64,000 bases of DNA from Candidatus Endolissoclinum faulkneri L5 (GTDB lineage Bacteria; Pseudomonadota; Alphaproteobacteria; Thalassobaculales; Thalassobaculaceae). The first letter of the stretch is position 1. Each line of letters begins with the position of its first letter. The position numbers were made by a program, and so were the translations under genes. The DNA is taken from NCBI RefSeq assembly GCF_000510265.1, contig NZ_CP006745.1, positions 1,447,654 to 1,511,653 of the forward strand. Direction: 5' to 3'. Below, one piece after another: positions 18,532 to 29,600 of the stretch. The notes under the pieces were generated by a model that did no database searches, had not been told where the DNA came from, and worked only from the letters and a program-made list of their open reading frames with translations.

Positions 18532-20499
18532 TTAATAAACTTTCAAAGCAATATTTGCTAAGTAGCTATTTACATTTGTTTTATCTATCTAATAGTCTAT
18601 GGATTATTTTGCAAAATCATTTTGGATCAAAAATGACTGACAAAATGTTTTTTGACTTTAGTCATCGGGATATCAATGATATCATGGCGTTGAGATACTA
18701 ACTGCTTTATGTAATCACAAGGCATGTAATTTAGGTACTGGCAAGCTTAATACTACTTTAATAACGCTATATACTTCTTAATAGTTAAAAAAATTATTTT
18801 ACTATTTAACTTCAACAAAATGATCAGCATCAATAATGATAAGGCTAAACAAATTTTTGAATTATAATAATACCTAACACCAATGCAGGTTCAATCTTCA
18901 ATTGCTATCCTCTACAATCACCAAAATAGACTAACTAGTACTCGAGTAGAAAAATTTTAGCGTAACCTGCAATGCTAATTTAAAAATTATCTGCACCGTA
19001 CAAATCAAATACTTAAGCAAGTAATTAGCAAGAATATTTAGGAATAAGCGTATAATCATTCGAGAAAGTTTTAGCCAAAAGCCTGATAAAAAATAATAAG
19101 CAAAAAAAAAGAAGCTACTCTGTGTTGAATTTGCTAATAAATTTTTTTCTAAACGAGTTAGAAACAGTGTTTATTTCATAATACAGAAAGATTAATGATC
19201 AACCATCAAATCGAAAAACTTGATGGGAATCAAAGTGATTCTAATTCTCTATTAAATCTTAGTTAAGTTAATCAAATTAAAATCACTTTTAGGCTTTAGT
19301 AATTAGTAAAACATAAAATTTTTACGTAAAAAATCGACTAACGTATCGAGGTACTACGTTAAAAGATTTTGTCAATATGTTTACTTAAGGATAAATTTTT
19401 AAATAAGCATTAATATAGATTTAAAAATATTCTACTTTAGAAGTAACTAGTGTATAACTCTCTTCTATTGTCTTAGAAGAAAACAATTTTGAAGTTCCTA
19501 AAAATACTGCACCTTGAGATATTAACTAGATTGGCTTAGACAATACCGATAAGCGATATCTACCCAAAACGCTCATACCTGAACTAGTCTTAAGATAAAT
19601 TAATCGATTATCTAAATAAATTATTAATATAAACTTATAATGTCTAACGCTAGTTCATGGCAGACAATCATTATTGTGGTTTGACGTCATCAAACTTAAA
19701 AATTTTTCCTAAAATTAATGAAATGGAATGTAAATTTACTAGTGAATCGCTGTAATTTTTCGTTTGTTGATTCGTTATTTTTTTTCTAAATGCTCTAAAA
19801 GGTTAATTCTGTTTTCTATACACTTAATAAAATTTTCTAATTTATTGTTAATATATTTACGATACTGCAAAACATAAAAAGTCTGTAATAATTATGTTAT
19901 TAAATCAAGCGAAGGCAATAGTAGGCAAAAAATTATCTCAGATTAATCTACAATTAAAAAATTTAGACTTAGATATCAGCCCAGCAGACAAATTAATAGA
20001 CTTATCTCAAACTAGCAAAATTTACTATTTGTGAATTACTATATCTACTGTTTTTTAAATAAAAAAAGAATAAAATTAATGAGCATATATTTTTAATGAC
20101 AAAATATTAAAAGCTAACTAAGATTAAAATAATTATTGAGATTATTCTTAAGGAATTGTATTTAACTACAACCTAATATCTTAAATAACGCATAATGTAA
20201 CATATTGATTAAATATGATTAAAATATCATCTTATACCACAATCAATCCACACCAATACTCGTAAAAGTCTTTGCACATAATATCAAAAGCTTTTCCTTA
20301 GGTCTATAGATCCTTGTACAGTGTCAATACTATAAATACAATACATCCTATACTCTAACGCTGCATTGATTTAAAATCATCAATCAACTTACAAATAATA
20401 TTTTCTTTAAAAGATCATGTAGAATGGAAAGCAACATCAAAAATTACAACCCTATCCACTAAAAACAACAAATGTAATCCAAGAATAGCTAAAAAGAAA

Positions 20500-20530
20500 C
20501 ACAAAGAGCTTCTCTCCTAAAAGAGAAGCC
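20500..20530 (-). terminator. Rho-independent terminator after the KS-ACP PKS gene
   Basis: On the minus strand an 8-bp perfect stem (GCTTCTCT/AGAGAAGC, arms 20522-20529 and 20508-20515) with a six-base loop is followed by a T-rich run. It sits about 85 bases past the PKS stop at 20614. It suggests the downstream monooxygenase-PKS gene needs its own promoter inside the gap. Confidence 0.7.
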
Positions 20531-20613
20531 ATCGGCGGTATATAGATCCAAATAAAAAGCTAAAATTAACCGATCACTTAGCATACAAGCTAAGCACAAT
20601 CAAAGAAACATGT

Positions 20614-23600
20614 CTAATTATTATTTTTCTCAGCATCTTTAAGGACTGTGTAATGCGAAGTATCTAGATCAACACTAATCGCGCTAGAAAGTCCTCTTTT
20701 TCTAGAAACTGATGAAGAAGTATCAGGCCAACATCGACGAAGATCAAATATAGTAGTAGGCAAGTGTACCTTTCGAGCATCAGTGCCTGCAAAAGCGTAA
20801 TTCCAGTTAATGCGATCTCCTGCAAGAAATCCTCTAGCTAAATTATGCCAAGATGTGGAACCTGATACTGTATTACCCGTAGATAAATCACGTAACAACG
20901 TGATTAAATCCACGATCTTTTCAACTACAAAAGCTGCACGAAAGCGCATTGTTTTTCTTCCAAGTGCCAAAGTTAAAGCAAGATTACCAAGTGAAACTGT
21001 GCAATCAGGATCCTCCAGCCAATCAGCAAGTTGAAAACGATAAGCTTGTAACGAAAATTGTGTAGCTGCTGACAATACTATTGAAACTGCCCCATGTTGC
21101 CAAGATTTTACAGGAGTTTTCTCCCACTCTTCAACTATCACATGAGCATTAGTACCGCCAAAACCAAAAGAGCTAACTCCAGCCCGTCGTGGTATATGAT
21201 TTAATGCTAACCAAGGTTCCGGCTTGTTAACGGCCCGAAAACGACCGCTTACTAAAGAAGTAATCAGCGGATTAGGTTGATTGATATTTAAAATTGGCAG
21301 CAGCACCCGATGTTCTAGAGCTAATACTAATTTGGCAAGACCAGCCACACCAGCTGCTGCTAAAGAATGACCAATAAACGATTTTACCGAAGTAACAGGC
21401 CAGCCACCTTGCGGTGCATTCTTGCCATCAAATGCCGATTCTAAAGCCTCCATCTCGATAGGATCTCCAAGTTTAGTACCAGTACCGTGTAGCTCAATTA
21501 GGCCAATCGAAGATGGATCAATATCAATATTAGAATAAATTCGCTTCAACAAAGCTACCTGAGCTGCCCCATTAGGAGCGGTAATACCATTGCTTGCACC
21601 GTCCTGATTAATAGCAGAAGCACGAATAATAGCGCGAACTGGATCACCATCACGCACTGCATCAGTTAAGCGGCGAAGCACAAATACTCCAACGCCCTCA
21701 CTTGGAACTAATCCATCAGCATTAGCACCAAGAGTATGGCAACGACCAGTTGGAGACAACATCCCAGCACTAGAAGCAGCAATATAAAATCTTGGGGTAT
21801 TCATTACAGCAACCCCCCCAGCCAATGCTATCTCGCACCCCCCAGCACGCAAACTTTCAACCGCCTGATGTACAGCAACCAAAGAAGAAGAACACGCTGT
21901 ATCAATCGATAAAGTAGGACCATTAAGATTTAAGTGATACGCTATACGAGAAGCAGTCATTGAAGCAGTATTGCCTATAAATGTATGAATATCTTCAGTA
22001 AGTCCTGATGCACGCAAATATTCTGCATAATCACCAGTAACTGTACCAATAAATACACCAGTTAAAGAACTAGCAAGAGCATCACCGGCACGTCCAGCAT
22101 CCTCTAGCGCTCGCCAAGCCTCACCCAATAGCAAACGCTGTTGTGGATCCATAACAGTCGCCTCACTAGGTGAAAGACCAAAAAACATAGGATCAAACAA
22201 GTCTACATCAGAAAGAAAACCACCATCAGGACAATCAGTATGGCCAGCAGGAGCGGGACTAGATGCTAAAATAGATGCATGGTTCCAACGCGATAGTGGA
22301 ACCGGTTTTATTTGATCATTTCCATCTTTTAAATTCATCCAAAATGTATCGAGATCAGCGGAGCCTGGAAAACGACCAGACATGCCAATAATAGCAATGG
22401 CAAATTCATCTTTAGATATTGGAACAAGATTTGGCGATGAAGCTGATACTGATGCGAATTTAATCGATACACGCTGCAAATCAGCAGGAAAAACTTCAGC
22501 TAAATACGAAGCAAGAGCTGCAACAGTCGTATAAGAAAATAAAATTGTAGGCTTCAGTTCAATGCCCAGCTTCTCATTAAGCGAAGTAATTAAGTCAACA
22601 CTAAGAATAGAATCTGCACCAAAATCGGCGAATGCTCTATCTGGGTGAATCTCGTGGGGTGGTATCTCAAGAGCATCGATCAAAGCTTCAATAATTAAAA
22701 CCTTAGCTGCATCTATTAAACCAGTAACAGTAGAATCTACAGCTAGCGCATTTCTCCCTTTTTCACCTCGATTAGCATCAAGTCTACGTATTAGCGGATT
22801 ACTTGACTGAGTTGGTCTTATTAAGGCAAGAGAATCTGTCACGCTAGATCGGTTCTTATTGGTAGGAACTTGTGCGGTAAGCACCCCATGACGAGTACCA
22901 TCAAGAATAGTTACATCTTCAAAACCAGCTTTTGTAACAGCTTTACGCCAAAGATTCGCATCAAGCAAAGGTGAGTGAGGCAAACGCATATCATTAGCCA
23001 CCCACCAACCATCTAATAAACCGAAAGTTACCGTTACAAAGTCATGAAGCGCCATCATCTCATAAAGCACTAGGGTTCCACCGGAAGTTAACAATGTTCT
23101 CGCATGAGACAAGCTGTCAGCAATAGAAGGGGTAGCATGAATGACATTGGCACCAACAACGACGTTGAATTCACCGCGGAGTGATTCCTCGGGATAACGA
23201 GAAATATCAAGCAAACTTGTCTTAAACCATGGCCTTCCAGGGCCAAATTTAGTATCAGCCGCACGACAAAAACCCAAAGACAAGTCTGTAAAACGGTAAG
23301 AAGCAACCCCTCCAATAGCATCTAATTTACGGACAAGAGCTGATGTCAAACTACCGGTTCCACCACCAAATTCCAAAACATTACCAAAACTATGTTCGCC
23401 CCTTCGCTGTTTAATCAGCGAAGCAACACAAGCTTCTGCTGTCCAGTTATTAAAAGCATCAACCATCAGATTGCCGGCATACATAGGCGAAACAAAATCC
23501 AATCCGCCACCGGGAAACAACACATCTGTAGCTAATTTATCGTCGTGGAGCACATCATCATAATTAGCTAAGCAAGCTACCAGCAAATCAATGTGCGAGC

Positions 23601-26600
23601 GATAGACTGCATTTCTAGCAACCAACGCCTCTTGCTGTGCAAGAATTTCTGAAGTTTCAGGAATACGCTTATTCACCTTAAACCCGCTAGAAGATACAGT
23701 TAAAAAACTATCGCGCACCAACATGTCAATCAAGGCACTAACAAGCCTATTATGTCGAGCGGCAGGTTTAATCATATTTTCTAAATCACTCAACAAACAA
23801 TGAGTACCTAATTCACCCAAAACACTACGATCAACTAACCAACGTGCAACAGTAGACCGAGCAATGTAATCAAGTATATCATACTCCTCATTTGCTTTAG
23901 TGAGGTTAGTATCAGATCTTATATCAGATTCTTTAAATCCTAGATTATCTCTTATATCAGATTCTTTAAATCCTAGATTATCTCTTATATCAGATTCTTT
24001 AAATCCTAGATTATCCATAGTCTCCTTAGTGGCCTTTAGCACAAGCACTTGTCCTGCGGCACTTTTAGTTGCTGCGGATAACGCTCGATCTACAGCATCC
24101 AAACCTTCTTCAGTCGTTAGTGGCTTGACTCCGAATCTTTCTAGACGCTGGTGATATTCAGAAGTAGCAACTCGGCCAACATCCCCCCAAAATCCCCAGT
24201 TTATCAGCCGAACGGGCCATCCTTCTTTGGCAAGCTTACGACCAATAGCATCCTTAGCAAGACATCCTGCGACATAATTTGCTTGTCCCGGCATAGCCGC
24301 AAAAGAATTAGCCGAAGAGAATAACACTAGTGATTCTAATGGATCCTCACGTACCGCTTCAGCAAGAGAAAGCGTGCCAGAGGCTTTTATGGAAAAAGCA
24401 CGAATAAATGCCTCGTCATCCATGCGCTCCAAAGCTCGATCCTCCATCACAATAGCTGAGTGAATTGCTATATGTATAGGACCAAAAACTTTTCGACCTA
24501 GACTTAAAACTTCGCTTATAGCTGCAGCATTAGTCCCATCCGCAGAAAAGTAAACTGCAGATCCTCCAGCTGATTCAATCTGTTCTATCAGTGCGCGGAT
24601 TTCTGAATTTTCCGGAGAACGTCCCACTAAAGTAAATCGGGAATGCACCCGTTTTGCTAAGCTCTTTGCTAAAGCAGATCCAATACCCCCAGCTCCACCA
24701 AGAATCACCACATGTCCGCCTTCACGCCAAACTGGCTTTTTAGGCACCTCAAAAGGCATCCGCTCCAAACGAGCAACCAAACGACCAGTTTCGGTAAGGC
24801 GTATTTCACGACCTATCGAATCACCAGGATCACTTAATGCCCCTTTTAATAAAGCATCTGACGGCTCATCAGGAACTTCGATGCAGGCAACTGACCAACT
24901 CGGTGCTTCCTTGGCGGCAACTCTAATTAGCCCAGATATAGCGGCAACAGATGGATGCTTTGCTTTGCTTGCAACCAAACGTATGGTCAAAGGTTTAAGC
25001 AAACAAGTAGATTTTAAAGCACGAAGCAAACCAAGCATGCCAAGCGGTGGCCTTGTTCCATCGCCCTCTGGACCGACAACAATGACCAATGCACCATCTT
25101 CCATAACTAACTGAGCTAATACTTCAGGTATCTCCTTACTAAGTAAACGTTTATTATAAGCCGAGAGACAACTAGACAACAAATCAGCTAATCTTTGGCC
25201 TCCAGGTCCAACCACGAGCACTACGCGCTCAGGTAATGAGCTAGCAGGAACAGAAACTGGTCGCCAAACTGGTTTAAAAGCCCAACGACCAATCTCTGTA
25301 ACCGGAGACACTAATGCAGACTTGTTAGCGCGCCCGGCGGCATCACGAGCTACAAGGCCGGAAATAGAAGCTAATACGCTACCATTCGAAGTGATAATTG
25401 ATGCATCAAACCGTTCTGTACGATCTTTTGTACCTTTAATTAAACAGCGACGTTGTGCAAATATTTGAGCAGCTTGTTGCCAGGAATCTGCAGCATTAGG
25501 CGCTAAATCAATGATTTCCACGCTAAAAGGCACCAAAGTACGTGATTGACCCCTTTTTTGCGGCAAAGTCATTCCGGCGGCAACTTGCAAAGCAGCGTCC
25601 AGTAGCGGAGGAGGGAAGGGCCAATCGATATATCTATCAGAAATTACAGAAGTATCTATTGTAGCTACAACAAATTCGTGATCCATTCGCACTGCATCGA
25701 TCAACCGATAATTGCCCCTATATTCAAGCCCAGTATCCAAAAGTCGATCGTAAAATTCTTTACCATTCAGAAGCTTACCACCTTGCGGTATGCTAGGAGA
25801 AATTAATAAGTTAGAAGGAGCAAAATAGCCCTTACAGGCTACACCTTTGCAAGTTTCCAGGACAAATACGTCTCCAGTAATCGAAATTTTAAAATCTAGT
25901 CCAGAACCCTCACTCACCAATGCACGCAGCCAAACAACATTACGAACTCCAAAAGCTGCTTTGCCATATACACGTAAAGCAGCCAACACTGACGCGACAC
26001 CTGGCATAGTAGGCAAACCGCGAACCCGATGTTGGTCAATCAGCGGATCATCCGCAGCAATATGCAAGTGCTTACTCAAAGCTAGATCTCCTAATCGGGA
26101 AGAAATTGCGGAATCTTCTAACGAAGAAGAAGCTGAAAATAACGGACCTTTATTCGGGATAGTAATCGGTCGAGCAGCTCCTTCCACCCAATAAGATTGA
26201 CCAGCAAATGGATAGCCGGGCAGGGCCACTCGTCGACGGCCTAATCCAAGCATTTTTACAATCTCATCAGGTTTAATCGTAGGCGTAGAAGATGGCGATA
26301 GAGAGCGCAGTTGTGCAAGCGCATCAACTACATCATCTACATTAATCACACAACGATGATCGAATACCACTCGACCTACTACAAGTGTATAAGCTACATC
26401 AGCTAAGAAAGCTCGTCCATCAAGCTCATTCATAGCCATCGCTTCAACTCGGTCAGCTAAGCGTGAAGCAATTACCGATAATCGATCGGAATCTCGTGCA
26501 CTTAAAAACAACGGAATCAAACCAGTAGGCGCAGCAGCTCTAGTAGCAGACACCGGCGCTTGCTCAATAACCAAATGAGCGTTTGAACCGCCAGCTCCAA

Positions 26601-29600
26601 ATGAGCTAATCCCTCCACGCCGAGGCTGTAATTTACCAGCAGAATCAAATCTGCATGGCCAAGAGCGCAGTGTAGTCACAACTTCTAGCTTTTGACCGAT
26701 AAAATCAATACGTTTACTTAAATTTTCCGCACCTAAGCTAGGAACAACTTCCCCTGCTTCAATTTCCATAATTAGCTTGCTCAAACCAGCAATACCAGCA
26801 GCAGATTCTAGATGACCAATATTACCCTTAACCGATCCAATTAAAATGGTTTCTTGCCTATCCTTCATTGCATCTGCTAGAGCATTGGCTTCGATAGGAT
26901 CTCCAAGATCAGTACCAGTTCCATGACACTCAACATGGGCAATGCTAGCAGGATCAATCCTGGCCTGAGCCAAGGCAGCCTCAATCACACGACGCTGAGC
27001 ATTTGGATTAGGTACAGTATAACCGGAAGTGCGTCCTCCAGCGTCAATCGCAGAGCCCAGAATTATCGATCGAATTGGATCACCATCGGCAAGCGCACGA
27101 TCAAGTGGCTTCAAGACTATTGCACCAATACCCTCTCCCTGTATTGTCCCATCAGCACCGTCAGCAAATGGTCGGCAGAGATCACTTGGCGACAACATCC
27201 CAATTCGAGCTAATTCCAAGGACTGCAGGGGATGTAAGATAAGGTTCACGCCGCCCACAACAACCACACCACAGTCACCTTTTGTCAAAGCAGCACACGC
27301 TAAATGTACTGCAGTAAGTGAAGCAGAACAAGCAGTATCCACAGCCATGCTAACACCGGTTAAGTCCAGATGATAACTTAAACGATTGGCTATAGACCAA
27401 TGTCCATTTTGCACTACCTTTCCAGAAGCGGTAGCAGGCAATCCAACGAGCCTATAAGGCTGGTTCATCGCACCAACAATAACACCAACATCGCCAACAG
27501 TACCATTTCCAGCGGAACGTTTTAATTCAGCAGGAGTGTAACCCGCCTCTTCAATGGCTTGCCAAGCAACTTCAAGAAATAGTCGATGCTGCGGATCCAT
27601 TAACTTAGCTTCTTTCGGCGCAATTCCAAAAAACATTGAATCGAAACGATCAACATCAGTTATAAAACCACCTTTACGCACAGTAGTACGATCAAGACGA
27701 GAAGAATCAGTAAAATCCTCAACTCGCCAACGTTCAGGTGGCACATCATTCAATGAGCACACTCCTTGTTGCAAATTTTTCCAATAATGGTCAAGATCCG
27801 GAGCATCCGGATATCTACCAGCCATACCAATAATCGCAATCGAAGACTGAACAGCAATATCTTTCTGTTTTGCTGTTACAGCAAAAACTGCTTTTTTATT
27901 TATGGGTTGCAGAGCAAAATTAGGTTTAGTCAGTGTTGCTATTTCATCTGGAAAAGTATCTAACAAATATCTGCATAGGCTAGCAATGCTTTCCTGTTCG
28001 AATAAAATAGTATCACGAAGACGCGGGAATTTTTCCTTCAGACGATTAGTAATGCCAACAGTCAAAAGCGAATCCAGAGCAAAAGACGCTAGCGGGGCTG
28101 CTGAATCAATACTCGTACTCTGTACTCCTAAAGCTTCAGCCAGTAACTCACGTACGAGAGTATCAATAATATTAATGGAAGATGTTTCAGATTCTGCAAT
28201 TGCATCAGCCTCATTCAATGATGTATGCGCCTGGCCGCCTTTCCAAGCAAGCCCAGTAGATGCTGGCATCAATCCAACAAGCTCAGTCCAGTGAGGCTGT
28301 GAATTAAAAGGATAGCCGGGTAATCTAACCCTTTGGGCCCCCTTCGGTATAATTTTCAAAATGTTAGTTGGTTTTCCATCAACCCATTCTGCTAGATTTT
28401 TTGGTAAATTGCTGCTGGAGCCATGCCCACGAAGCCAGTCAATAGCTTCTTCTCTCGTCATAACGACCGATGCTCTTCTAACTGGTAATGATGCGCGACC
28501 AGCCAATAAAGTAAAGGAGACATCATCCAATCGAAGTAGAGGATCGTAGTCTAAAGCATCAGCTATTCGTTGACCAAGAATTGCTAATTGATCGGGATTC
28601 ATTGCTGATAAAGCCAATGGAAAGCCAACATGGCTTATAGCTGAACGTACTGGACGCGCTGGTGCCTCTTCTAATATTACATGTACATTGGTACCCCCAA
28701 AACCAAAAGAGCTAACTCCAGCAACCCGTTTCTTTTCCTGCTGCAGCCATGGCTCAGCCGAAGCGGCAACCCGAAATGGGGTATCCTCAAACGGAATATC
28801 ACTGTTTGGGGTTTGAAAGCCCGCAACTGGCGGCAATTTAGCATTTTCCAATGCTAAAATAGCTTTGATTAGTCCGGCAATTCCGCTTGCAGCATTCAGA
28901 TGTCCAATAGATGCCTTGGCCGAACCAATCACTATACTCCCCACTGGCAATCCAGTAAAAATGCGCGACAAAGCTTTAATTTCTATGGGATCACCCAATT
29001 TCGTGCCAGTAGCGTGCGCTTCAATCAAACCTATATCTGCAGGTTTACAACCAGCAACTGCTAAAGCCTCACCAACTGCCAATGCTTGACCATTTACGCT
29101 AGGAGCCAAATAATCAGCTTTAATTGCTCCGTCATTATTCGAAGCAGATCCACGAATCACAGCACGAATCGGATCACCGTCAGCAAGAGCACAAGCAAGA
29201 GGCTTGAGAACTACCACCCCAGCGCCATTGCCAGGCACAGTACCGTCGGCACGTTCATCAAACACTCGGCAATGTCCACTAGGCGATAGCATCAAACCAG
29301 GCACATGACGATACGCGCCTTGAGGAAATGCTATCGACGCGCCTCCGGCTATAGCCATGTCGCACTGCCCACTAATTAATGCTTCACATGCCATATGAAC
29401 AGCGAGCAAAGCACTGGAACAAGCTGACTGGACTACCATTGCTGGGCCCAATAAACCAAGCTTGTGCGCAATTCGCGTAGCGGCATAATCCTTTTCCTGG
29501 GCAGTAAGATCAAAAACTGCATCTTCTGGCAATCCTTTTTCCGCCGGGAAATAACTAGACTGAGTTAGTCCAATAAATGTTCCGACAAGTAAATCCGCAG

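Larger units (their letters stand above)
17622..20613. other. 3 kb gene-free gap between two PKS genes
   Basis: AT-rich sequence with stops in all frames and no recognisable gene, lying between consecutive same-strand PKS genes. It holds a triple 15-bp repeat near 17740-17788, an 18-bp tandem pair at 18496-18531 and the terminator hairpin after the upstream PKS gene. It may be the eroded site of a lost PKS gene or segment, since the flanking architecture lacks an ACP, but I could not recognise any remnant. Confidence 0.8.

Noticed and set aside
24150-24330. KR active site YVAGC (Cys in place of Asn) as an inactivating change
   Set aside because: To my knowledge YVAGC is common in functional trans-AT KRs, so it is not evidence of inactivity.
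27902-28294. Plus-strand open frame of 130 codons in the KS-ACP PKS gene
   Set aside because: Antisense to the first ACP and linker; no ribosome binding site or recognisable domain.
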